In this document: positions 48,960 through 59,992 of the stretch, piece after piece | How positions within the stretch are numbered: the first letter of the stretch is position 1 | How the letters are laid out: each line of letters begins with the position of its first letter | DNA from: Gymnopus androsaceus JB14 | Lineage: Eukaryota; Basidiomycota; Agaricomycetes; Agaricales; Omphalotaceae | Reading direction: 5' to 3' | NCBI GenBank assembly: GCA_009733575.1 | Contig: ML769442.1 | Coordinates: 124,001 to 188,000, forward strand | Length of the DNA stretch: 64,000 nucleotides | Program-made: the position numbers and the translations under genes | The notes under the pieces: generated by a model | What the model was told of the DNA's origin: nothing | The model's database searches: none | What the model saw: the letters and a program-made list of their open reading frames with translations, nothing else

Positions 48960-49895
48960 ATCGTCAACGTCGAGCTTTACATCTCGCACTCTGGAATTCG
49001 AAGGCAGGAAGTTGAAGAAGAACGATATGGCTTTATGAGCTCCCAGTGTGACAAAAGCCAAGGAGCAGACTCAGACGGCAAAGGTGTGTTTTTATATCTG
49101 AAGTTTACAGGCATAGATTAATCGATTATTTCTTATGTAGCTCACCGATGGCCAATCGATCCTCCTCCAATTGTGCAGTTACTGGTTGTAGACAAGAAAA
49201 CAGTTGTGGATTATAGCAGCGAGTTCTCCGAGTCCTATGACCGTGAAGGTGGCAATTCGACAACAGCAACATCTAATAGTATAGCTTCAACAGCTGCAGC
49301 CCCATCGTACATGCAGTCATATCTCTAGAACTTGTATTACTTTATGTTTGCGGATGACGATGCAGAGTTGCATTGGTTCAAGGTATGTCTGATTACCCTT
49401 TCTAATTATTCTACCTAACTCACCGGACTTTTCTTCTTTTCCTTCTTCACTCCTCGCTTCTTCCCTCCCTTTGGAACTATAGGATAATCGAACCTGATGT
49501 ACTACTGGCTCCGTAGTCTCCGACGATGAAGGTCCCGCCTTCCATAGGAACGATGATCGAGCCTAGTACAGGCTCTGCGTCTGCGTCTACGTTGAGGAGT
49601 GCTACTTGGAATGCCTCATCCAGGCATGATGAACATAGGGAATAGGAATAGTAATTCGGCAAGTGACGGATGCGGTGCTAGCATCCTTTTCCTCAGCCGC
49701 CATCACCTCCACCTCCGTCGTATTTTGTTTGACCGACTCCTGCTCCCCGGGCCCGTCCTTCCTTATTTCCCAAGTCAGGCTCATCAGGCCCGGCCTCCTC
49801 CGCATTCTGCACAGTATCAGTCTGCACCTGCGTCTCCGCCACCAACCCGTAATACGCATATGCCGCTTCGTCAGATTCCTTCTCTAGCCCCGCCA
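48960..49895 (+). pseudogene. Truncated, internally deleted velvet-gene copy
   Basis: A decayed copy of the velvet gene at 59993-64000. Upstream sequence through GGAATTCGAAGGCAGGAAG matches 59955-59973, but most of exon 1 is gone. Positions 49060-49385 match the end of exon 2, the intron and exon 3 of the parent (60270-60645), with an in-frame TAG in the former QNPYYF region. After the next exon start (49482) sequence jumps from the equivalent of 60740 to about 62265 and then follows the parent's Pro-rich tail to about 62790 with further indels. Intron sequence is kept, so this is not a retrocopy. At about 49895 it switches abruptly to GATA-gene sequence. Confidence 0.88.
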
Positions 49896-49897
49896 CC

Positions 49898-50465
49898 AAC
49901 TCGTTTTCAACTTCCAGTTCCCTGGTCCTTACCGTCCCCACTATCTCATACAATACAGTTACACTTCTCTTGATGTTCTTCCTTCCCTTCTGGTGACTAT
50001 AAACCTGATCTCAGCTTCACTCCTCGGACGGAAAACGCCGCAGGATGTCCAGCGATTCGGCATCTGAATCTCCCTCGTCGATGGTTTCATTCAACTCATT
50101 CGCAGACGCTGGATAATCTAGAGCTCTCCAATATCGCATTGCCAATGCAGCGCGAGCGCCGAGCTGTTTAGCATCGCATCTATTACGATGACAACGCTTC
50201 CAATAGGCCTATCTATCATATTTCTTACAAGGTTTCCATCGCTGCTTTTTTTATCGCTTCCATTCTCGTCTCTTTAATTTAGATGCCTAACCAAAACGTT
50301 GCTGCCTGTTCCGTTTCCTTCCCTGCCACATTGCGCTCGAGGTTTTCTAATGTCATCACTTCTTGTGTGTGGACGTTAATTGTGTTCGTTTACCGAGGTG
50401 CTTTCGGCCATACTTACCAAACGAAACGATGATGCATTTCTTTTTTGTATCCTTTGTAGCCTTAC
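49898..50465 (+). pseudogene. Fragment of the GATA gene: last-exon piece plus 3' flank
   Basis: Positions 49903-50115 match the last exon of the GATA gene (about 16548-16770) with frame-breaking indels; for example AGGATGTCCAGCGATTCGGC is shared. After a gap, 50220-50460 matches the 3' flank (17690-17930), including TCTCGTCTCTTTAATTTAGA. Orientation is as in the parent. It is directly fused to the velvet fragment. Confidence 0.88.
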
Positions 50466-50629
50466 CGAATGTTTTATTAGAGATGATGAGGAAATAATGA
50501 GTGCTCGAATCTTGAGGCTGTTTACTCTTGACTGCTCGACGCTCGTTGAGCGTAACGTTTTTCTCAACTCGTCTACTTTCATCTCCCTCGAACCAACGTG
50601 CTATGCTGACTATGTTCCAACCTCCGTCC

Positions 50630-52188
50630 TCCGAGTCACAATTCACCTATCAGGATCATCGGAAGTCTCGCTAGTGGGTTCTCGACTTGGTGAGTCGCTT
50701 CTGGTCCCTGGTCCATTGTCTTTTTCCGACATCACGGACATACCAAAATCTCCAGCGCCATATTCAACACCAGCCATGATGAACTGACCAGCAATGCTTC
50801 TACACCAATATCTCACGGAAATCAGGGGGAAAAAATCCATGCCACGACCATCACGCCAGAAGTACAAAAAAATCCGCTCAAATGAAAAACGGACTGATTA
50901 AGAACCTTTTAGACAAAAAATCGCTCATTAGTGAATTTTTGAGTGAAAATTGATTATTCAGCTCAACCGAAATGGAATTTCCAACTGAAAGATAATCATT
51001 CAGTCAAGAAATTCCATTTCGGTTGAGCTGAATGATTAATTTTCACTCAAAAATTCACTAATGAGCGATATTTTGACCGAAAAGCTCTTAATCAGTCTAT
51101 TTTTCTCTCGAGCAGATTTTTTTGTACTTCCGGTGTGCATGATACTGACGACAACACAAGTGAGTATTCATCTGCAAGTTATTGGTCATCCTTGGTTGTA
51201 GTCATTCCGCACATCACATACTAGCTCGCTGGGCTCTTGGAGCTCATCAGGATCTACTTCATGGAAGTTACCACGAGAACACTCATTTACAGCGCCTGAA
51301 ACCAGAGATCACAGAAGCTATCGCTTCGTCCAACTTCAATGACCATCTTGGAGACAAAACGTGAGTTTAAGCGAAGTTTTACCTTGTCCGCATCCTGTGA
51401 ATCGTTTTCCAGGAAGTATTCCGCCTATCTTGAGTTTTTTGACAATGTGGTACGAAAGCACAAGGGATCCTAATGGAACAATATATTTACTCGACCAAGG
51501 CCAATTTTGGAAGTACATCACGAAAGGGTAAGCACCCTCAAATGACTTGTCCTCGAGATAGCTTTACACCCCATGATTCACTTTGGTTACGGTGTCGAAT
51601 TTTGACTACCTGTAATGTTGAGCGAAGGTAAGTCGACCCGGTCGCGTGTAAGAAAAAATTTACCCACTCGAGGTGTCAATTATAGGTCTAGCCCGAAGCG
51701 CTGTCCATCCAGTGCACTTCGCGCCACTGATCCCTGAATCGCTCTTTACTTCGGTGTTGAGTGCTCCAAACGAGACACAACCTGGCGGTCCCTCCGTGCA
51801 TGCTTTTACCGTTATAGCGCGCATTCTTGCCGATCCTCAATTCAAGATTCCAGGAACCACCTTCTTCGAGATTATCCCCTCAACTCTTCATGAAGCATGG
51901 CGCAGCTTTCAGGGAGCATGTAAACCAGTGGAACGTGGATCTCAAGAAACTTGCCACTGATCCAAAAGAAATCGATCGGAAGATTGAGGAGTTGCAGTGG
52001 ATCAATTTTGCATGCTGTTTCTGGGTATACGAACTCTCTGGTAAAGGTTGATCTCTCTCAGGATGCTAACGATCTTTTTCCGTAGTATGCACCTGGTTAC
52101 ATCCGCCCTCTTCTTACCCATCCTCGCTGCCCATCTCTGCCCGACATCCCAGGCTCTCCTGCTTCGAGCATACTTTACCGTTTCACTT
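50630..52188 (+). pseudogene. Truncated copy of the DUF4243 gene and its upstream region
   Basis: Matches 35750-37510 in order: upstream region (50630-50800), end of exon 1 with its donor (51142-51162), exon 2 (HHILARWALGAHQDLLHGSY), exon 3 and later exons to ILAAHLCPTSQALLLRAYF. Frameshifts and deletions break it (for example near 51470, 51550 and 52010). A 278-bp palindromic element lies inside. The 3' part of the parent (everything after TYFTVSLT) is missing; at about 52188-52196 the sequence switches to the MFS gene. Confidence 0.9.
50856..51133. mobile_element. Fully palindromic foldback MITE (278 bp)
   Basis: Nearly the whole element pairs with itself: ends read CC(A/G)GAAGTACAAAAAAATC, and inner arms share ATTCCATTTCGGTTGAGCTG and CACTCAAAAATTCACTAATG in inverted order around a loop near 50990. 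It is inserted in the exon 1 region of the broken DUF4243 copy and is absent from the parent gene. No clear target duplication was seen. Confidence 0.85.
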
Positions 52189-52189
52189 T

Positions 52190-52655
52190 CGCGTAGCACA
52201 GTGATCGATGTCTCTTTGAAACAGGGTACTCAAATCGCTATTGTTGTAGCACAGGAAGGACAGGATGAAGTAAACCTTCCAACAGTGACAGCTTTAATGA
52301 CAACGACGACCACTCTTGGAGGAGTAATTGGAGTAGCTCTCGTTGGCGCCGTCATCTCAAACACCCTGAAGAACCGACTCAGAGAATATATTTCATAGAC
52401 TGTAAAGCTCCTCTCCAATTTTAATTTTATATGATCAGCGCTAACTGGGAGAAATAGCCAAATTATGCAGACCCTGCATCACTGACTTCCTCTGGCGTGA
52501 GCGAGTCATATCGGAGTACAGAATATGCACTTGCATTTTCATGGTCTTTTCTCGTTCTAATTGGTGTTGTGTGTCTTCAGATCCTGCTTTGCATGTTTCT
52601 GCGACTGGTGAAATTTAAAGGAAATATGCAGAAAATCATTGAGTAAATGCAGAAT
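52190..52655 (+). pseudogene. 3' fragment of the MFS exporter gene
   Basis: Matches 31640-32075 of the MFS gene at high identity, starting inside its intron (CACAGTGATCGATGTCTC) and continuing through GTQIAIVVAQEGQDEVNLP to the last helix. CAG has become TAG at 52396-52398, and a shift/stop ends the tail near 52645. Because the piece begins in intron sequence, it was copied as genomic DNA. Confidence 0.92.
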
Positions 52656-52765
52656 AGGATCAGAATAAGATATTTAACATGGTAAGGACTGTAAGGCAAG
52701 AAAATAATAATGTAATGAAGTTTGGAAGTACTAATCACTGATGAAGTCAAAGTCCAGTCATTATA

Positions 52766-55700
52766 CTATATAGTGCAAGCATGGTGTTTAGTGTTCAAGC
52801 CAACTTCAATGAAATTTACAAATACTTGAGGATCATAGCAAGACATTGAAAAAGACACCAAGTCCATTGGTCTGTGTTCAGTTTCTAATGACACAATGTC
52901 AATGATTTGTGTGCAAGCCTGCTTATATAATGGTGTTGCAGCATATTTGAAATAACAGCCAGTGGCACCATGGCAAATTTTATTATGATCACTAAATAAT
53001 TTGTTAGGGCTCAGTGCATACTGAAGGTAAAGAAAAAGATACCATTTTTTCTTGGATGTCAGACCAGACACTGTGCCAATGGGTCCCATGGACAAAATGT
53101 GTTGTATCTAATTTGTGCAACATGGTTCTGAGCATCAAGGGGAATAGTTAATATTTGCTCTGGATGAGCAAATCCATACCAATATTGATGGGGAAGCCAG
53201 AGAATAAGCTGTCCTCTAGGGAACTTAGTCCAACCTCCATTATCAATGTGAAGATGGGAGAGATTAACATGATATCTGATCACAGGATGTTTGAAACTCG
53301 ACACTCTACAATCAGATGATCTGGAAGCAATCTCCTTCCTATCTGGGGAGTATGTCACTGAAAAAACTGAATCTGTATGGCCTCTCAATAGCTCCCCGAT
53401 GGGAAGACCTGTATCTGCACTCCAAATTCTCATTGTTTGGTCTCTTGATCCTGAAACAATCTGCTCCCCATCTGGGGAGTATGCCACTGATGAAACAGAA
53501 TCTGTATGTCCTCTCAATGGTTCCCCACTGGGAAGACCTGTCTCTGCACTCCAGATTCTCACTGATTTGTCAACTGATCCTGAAACAATCTGCTTCCCAT
53601 CCGGGGAGTATGCCACTGACAGAACTGAATCTATATGTCCTCTTGATGGCTCCCAATGGGAAGACCTGTCTCTGCGCTCCAGATTCTCACTGTTTCGTCA
53701 CTGGATCCTGAAACGATCTGCTTCCCATCTGGGGAGTATGCCACTGATGAAACTGAATCTATATGTCCTCTCAATAGGCTCCCTGATGGGAAGACCTGTC
53801 TCTGCACTCCAGATTCTCACTGATTTGTCAACTGATCCTGAAACAATCTGCTTCCCATCTGGGGAGTATGCCACTGACAAGACTGAATCTGTATGCCCTC
53901 TCAATGGCTTCCCAATAGGCTGACCTGTTTTTGCACTCCAGATTCTCAGCTGTTTTGTCATCTGATGCCTGAAACAATTTGCTTCCCATATGGGGAGTAT
54001 GCCACTGAGAAAACAGAATTTGTATGTCCTCTCAATGGCTCCCCAATGGGAAGACCTGTCTCTGCACTCCAGATTCGAACCATTTTGTCCGCTGATCCTG
54101 AAACAATCTGCTTCCCATCTGGGGAGTATGCCACTGATGAAACTAAATCTGTATGTCCTCTCAATGGCTTCCCGATGGGGAGACCTGTCTCTGCACTCAA
54201 GATTCTCGCTGTTTTGTCTCTTGATCCTGAGACAATCTGCTTCCCATCTGGGGAGAATGCAGCTGACAAAACTGAATCTGTGTGTCCTCTCAATGGCTCC
54301 CTCGATGAGAAGACCTGTCTCTATACTCCAGATTCTCATTGTTTTGTCTCTTGACCCTGAAACAATCTGCTTTCCATCCGGGGAGTATGCCAATGATGAA
54401 ACTGAATCTGTATGTCCTCTCAATGGTTCCCCAATGGGAAGACCTGTCTCTGCACTCCAGATTCTCACTGTTTTGTCTCTTGATCCTGAAACAATCTGCT
54501 TTCTATCTGGAGAGTATGCCACTGATGAAACTGAATTTGTATGTCCTTTCAATGGCTCCCCAATGGAAAGACCTGTCTCTGCACTCCAAATTCTCACTGT
54601 TTTGTCAGCTGATCCTGAAACAATCTGCTTCCCATCTGGGGAGTATGCCACTGATGAAACTAAATCTGTATGTCCTCTCAATGGCTTCCCAATGGGAAGA
54701 CCTGTCTCTGCACTCCAAATTCTCACTGTTTTGTCTCTTGATCCTGAAACAATTTGCTTCCAATCTGGGGAGTATGCCACTGATGAAACTAAATCTGTGT
54801 GTCCTCTCAATGGCTTCCCAATGGAAATACCTGTATCTGCACTCCAAATTCTCATTGTTTTGTCAGCTGATCCTGAAACAATCTGCTTCCCATCTGGGGA
54901 GTATGCCACTGATGAAACTGAATCTGTATGTCCTCTCAATGGCTCTGCCATGAGAAGACCTGTCTCTGTACTCCAGATTCTTACTGTCTTGTCCATTGAT
55001 CCTGAAGCAATCTGTTTCCCATCTGGGGAGTATGCTACTGACAGAACGGAATCTGTATGTCCTCCCAATGGCTCTCCAATGGGAAGACCTGTCTCTGCAC
55101 TCCAGATTTTCACTGTTTCTCCTGTTGATCCTGAAACAATCTGCTTCCCATCTGGGGGAGTATGCTACTGATGAAACTGAATCTGTATGTCCTCTCAATG
55201 GCTTTCCGATGGGAACACCTGTCTCTGCACTCCAGATTCTTACTGATTTGTCTCTTGATCCTGAAACAATCTGCTTCCCATCTGGGGAGTATCCAACTGA
55301 CCAAACTGAGGCTCTATGTCCTCTTCAATGGCTCCCCAATGGGAAGACCTGTCTCTGCACTCCAAATTCTTACTGTTTTGTCTCTTGATCCTGAAAGCAT
55401 CTGCTTCCCATCTGGAGAGTAGGCCACTGACAAAACTAAATCTATATGTCCTCTCAATGGCTTCCCAATGGGAAGACCTGTCTCTGCACTCCAGATTCTT
55501 ATTGTTTTGTCTATTGATCCTGAAACAATCTGCTTCCCATCTGGGGAGTATGCCACTGACCAAACTGAATCTGTATGTCCTCTCAATGGCTCCCCAATGG
55601 CCAGACCTGTCTCTGCACTCCAGATTCTCACTGATTTGTCAGCTGATCCTGAAACTAATCTGCTTCCTGTTTGGGGAGCATGCCACTGACAAAACTGAGC

Positions 55701-57946
55701 TGTATGTCCTCTCAGTAGCTCCCCAATGGGAAGACCTGTCTCTGCACTCCAGATTCTTCACTGTCTTTTCTGTTGATCCTGAAACAATCTGCTTCCCATC
55801 TGGGGAGTATGCTACTGATGAAACTGAATCTGTATGTCCTCTCAATGGCTCCCCAATGCGAAGACCTGTCTCTGCACTCCAGATTCTCACTGATTTGTCA
55901 ACTGATCCTGAAACAATACGCTTCCATCTGGGGAATATGCCACTGACAGAACTGAATCTGCATGTCCTCTCAATGGCTCCCCAATGGGAAGACCTGTCTC
56001 TGCACTCCAGATTCTCACTCTTTTGTCTGTTGACCCCGAAATAATCTGCTTCCCATCTGGGGAGTATGCCACACAATATACACATGCCCCTACATTGATT
56101 TGATTTATTTCTTCCCTCCAGAATTGATTCCACACTCCGTGTTTTACTTTCACTGTATCCCTTAAGTTTTTGCCAGTACAACCTGCCAGCCATGTTTTCT
56201 CTGGGAGCATGGCCAATGCACTTACATATAAATGAGGAGTGCTGCTGACTGATTGGAAGAAAGCATGCTGATATGAACTTTGAAATATCCTTACTTCCTA
56301 TCCCAATTTCCAAGATCTGTATTTTTGTTTCAGTGGATATTCCGGTTTGGTATTTGTTCACATACCTTTGTTATGTTTGCCAGATAGTCCATACTAGTTT
56401 TTATCTGTGAAGTTTCATTCAAACAACTCAGGCATTCCATCCAATATACAATATTTGTGCTTCCCATGAAGCTGGCTATATCAGTCCAGCACTGAGAACT
56501 TTCCGCCATTGCACATGCATGATATACCCAGCTTTCACATGAGTATCTCAATTCTTCTGATATATATTTTTGAATTCGCTCCTTCATTTCTGGGTTGGTG
56601 ACATCCTCATTTGCAATGTAGGAAGACTCCAGATGGCAAATATTGAACCTCAATTGCTGCTCCATATGTTTTAAACACATAGATGCTATATATTCATGCT
56701 GCTGTTCCACAATTGATATTTAACTGGTAAGAACCTTTTTGCAGACTCCTCTTTGGCCACTCTCTATCCAGTACAAATTCCTGGAATGAAAGATGATGGT
56801 GGACTTTGTTCTCTGAATCAGTGTAGAACACTGCACTCAAGGATTCTACAATGTCCCTAGCATCACTATTGGTGAACTTGATCAATGCATGCCATGCTTA
56901 AAGGTTTCTGTAACATACAAATTGTACCAATCACATTCATGTAAGAGCATAGCTGATTTGCAGGATCTTCAATACTCTCAGTGAGTACTGTATCATATAA
57001 GCTGTAAAGTACATCATAGGACTTCTTTCCAGATTTGAATCCCCTTTCAGTATTTTGCAGGATCTTGAAATTCTGGTCTGGCCTTTGGGCAAGGAATTTA
57101 CATACAACATCAGCCAATATGAAAAGTGAGTTTATGTAAGGTAGCAATGACAAAATTTCAACCTCAGAAAGAGTCTTTGCCAGCTTTGGATGTTCATTCC
57201 TGTAATCTTTGATAAATGTTTTAATATCATCCTCAGTTTTATTATCCTGAGACAAATCCATTCTCAAAAATAGGCCAGTGTGTTCAGGTAGAAACTCAAT
57301 TCCTATCTCAGGATTAGGCCGGCTTGTAATTACAAATCTCATCCATCCATGTTCTCTGCACAGATTCTGCAGTTTTTTCAAAAACAGGACACGGTTATCC
57401 TCATGGCCCCATTCATCTAGACCATCAACAATAATTGCAATCTTTTCAGCAGGGGGTGTCCTTTGTTCTTCCTTTAATGCCTGCAAGGGATCCAATAACA
57501 GGTTATCAAATTGGGTGCTCAAGCCCCCTCCAATATCTAGTTTGGAATCTGATGCCAACTTTTCCCCAAATGCAGGGAATGCACAGGCCAGATGGTACAC
57601 CAATGTAGGCACCAATACTGATACATCCTTATCCCTGCTTTCTCGGATGCAGTAAAAACTCATTGCCATTTCAGTATCAGATAGGCCTGGATGCTGCTTT
57701 TTGATGAGTATCTGTGCCAATGAACCAGCAATCGAACTCTTTCCAGTTCCAGCCCTTCCATGAATGAGAACAATGCTGTTGGAAAGCATGCTCTGAATGA
57801 CACTATTCAAAAATTCAACTCGTGTGCCTTTTAAGCATTGTTTATGCCCAGGGCGAAGGTCTGGCTTCAGTTTGAACCTGAGATCATGTTCTACTGTATA
57901 TTAGCTAATGCATGATTTGCATCGATGGCTCTTTGTGATTCTTACC
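52766..57946 (-). pseudogene. NACHT-WD40 NLR-like gene, copy B (frameshifted)
   Basis: Paralogue of copy A in the same orientation. The NACHT exon starts at 57893 (EHDLRFKLKPDLRPGHK); Walker A HGRAGTGKSS, Walker B IAIIVDGLDEWG. A 1-base insertion near 56888 (GCATGCCATGC against GCATCCATGC in copy A) breaks the frame after QKPLSM, and a second shift near 56715 follows. Then come the helical linker (CHLESSYIANEDVTNPEMK, YWMECLSCLNETSQIKTSM), about 21 WD40 units, and a C-terminal segment (GGWTKFPRGQLILWLPHQY) to about 53060. Several WD40 units carry their own shifts. It lacks the hAT insert of copy A. A functional spliced isoform cannot be excluded, but the number of breaks argues against one. 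Confidence 0.83.
53330..56075 (-). repeat. WD40 repeat array of copy B, about 21 near-identical 129-bp units
   Basis: Same 43-residue unit as copy A, with [19 protein letters not shown] typical here instead of the DSVWSVA/AGV forms more common in copy A. Units within the array resemble each other more than units of copy A, a sign of homogenisation within each array after duplication. Confidence 0.88.
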
Positions 57947-59992
57947 AAGAGATGGAGCATGAATGTCTAAAGAGTTGTCATGATCAGGCTATCCTTCAGA
58001 ATTTGAGGTATCATGGTATTTACCATATTGATTGTGTATGAAATACGGTGACTCATTGTGTATGAACTGTGATTCTTGTACAGTGAAATTGTGAGATCCT
58101 TGGAACATGGATGGTGGTTGAGGTGAAAGAGACGATTGTCACATTGTCACCATTATCATGCCACTAATCACGCTAATCATAGATATGTACTTGTGACCTT
58201 TATTAACTGATTTCTCCGAATCCCGGGCCGTCTCTACGGATCGCGTTGTGGAAGTTGGCTTGAGCTGGTACTCCTTAGTAGGAGCTCGAGAACTTCCCAG
58301 GTTTGAACGTTACTTCACATTTGTATCAAAATTGCGCTAGCGCCGTGGATGCTGCTCAGTTGCAGAGCTCTTCATATAGCATTTACACCATATGGACCTG
58401 GAGACTTGTCGAAGTTGAAACGACGGTTTGGTTGTAATTCTAGCGCTCAACGTGGTAGGGTTGGCTTCGGTGAGTCGTGGTCATTTCCGCTGTTGGTTTT
58501 CCTTCTTGTGAGGTTCCCCAGCTCAAGCCCTCATTTCCAGTGCGAGATTGTGCAATGTCTCCGAGTCGTTGACGATCCTCGATTTCGATGACAGAAGCAA
58601 GGACGCAATTCATTCATCGGAGTCAGGACTGAAGTAGGTCGAAAGTTCCCCCCTTCCTTTCAGCTCGAATCCAAATACTTATCTCCACGCGTCAAAAAAT
58701 CAGAACACAACCTTCAATCGCCATCGCCCGTTTATACGACGTCGAATGTTTATTCTACTCTGCTAGGAGAATTTATTACAAACATTCTATCCTTGGTCGA
58801 CGAACTAGCATAACATCAACCTGATCATCGACGTTTAAATGATCTATTTAAGCTGGCTGTATGATATATTCGGGCAGAGAACAAGTGTTCAGCCACCCGC
58901 TCTCAATGAAGCAGGAAGCAAGTTATTTTCGAATCTTACGCGCCAGTAGTATTAATTATCTCCTGGCCTCTCAGCGGTGGCATTTCGTGTTAAAGCGAAG
59001 TTTCGCCGAGTTCTCGATGGATAGAATCGTTTCATCGTTGATCGTTGAATGTTTGTGTTCAAGTTTTTGTGATGTGAAGTTCTTTCATCAGTTCATTCAT
59101 TTTTATTTTTCAAGCCGCTCCCTCATTTCCTAGTTCTCATAGATCTATTCGTTGAGTCCTTTCCGTTACCAACTCTATACATTGCATACATTAACCTTGG
59201 TCTTCTTCCGAGTTCTTCGTGTCTGAAAATTATACATACGTATATTGTCTATGTCCTTACGAACCTAATCCTCTTTTTCATTGATGTCTTCTGCTGCTGC
59301 TGCTGCCTCGCTCACTACCCCAATTGTTCCGTGCGCCAACGTGCTGGTAGTCCAGGTTGAACTATATGTGTCGAACCTAATCTCTTTTATTGTTTAATGC
59401 TTCTCCTACCGCCAACATGCTGGGAAGCCAGGTGCTCGACCAAATTTCGGTGCTTGCCGTTTTCCCGGTGTTCTGTGATCTTTTGACCTCCTTGTTACAA
59501 TAAGTATCAAAAGTCGGGAAACACATACTGCATGCGGAGAGCGCGGTTGAGATAGATCTAGTTCATTCGAATGTTCTTGCGGCTTTAAGATCTGCTGGTT
59601 TCTCATACCTCTTATAACCCCCTGAACCACCCCCTGAACCACCAGTCTCGGCCAGGACGATAGTTCAAGATGGAGTCTGGACTCAACTCCATTAGCAAGT
59701 TGAAAGTTTGATTTGAAGTATTCTGTGGCTGATTGCCCATGATGTCTGTCGCGTAGCACCTGAGCCTCAGTGCTCATTGGCTCAAGCAGATAAAGAAAGT
59801 TAGTCCCCATCTGTCGTTCCTCAAAGTTGCCCGCACCAAGAACCGGAGTTTCGGTTCTCGGGGCGCGCTAGCCAATCGGCATGCCAGCCGTCTGGACGTG
59901 AGTGTGAGAAACGTTTTTTCCCATCGACGACAGGTTTGCACTCCGCACTACTCTGGAATTCGAAGGCAGGAAGTTGAAGAACGACTTGGAGG
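57947..59992. other. Region between NACHT copy B and the velvet gene
   Basis: Divergent intergenic region of the duplicated unit, matching 45.0-48.96 kb minus the two inserted elements found there. It should hold the promoters of both genes. No other gene is supported. Confidence 0.6.

Noticed and set aside
48960..50465. Possible novel gene from several ORFs of 60-120 codons
   Set aside because: All are explained as frames of decayed velvet- and GATA-gene fragments.
53291..56044. Long plus-strand open frames opposite the WD40 array of copy B
   Set aside because: Same repeat shadow; no independent domain or start context.
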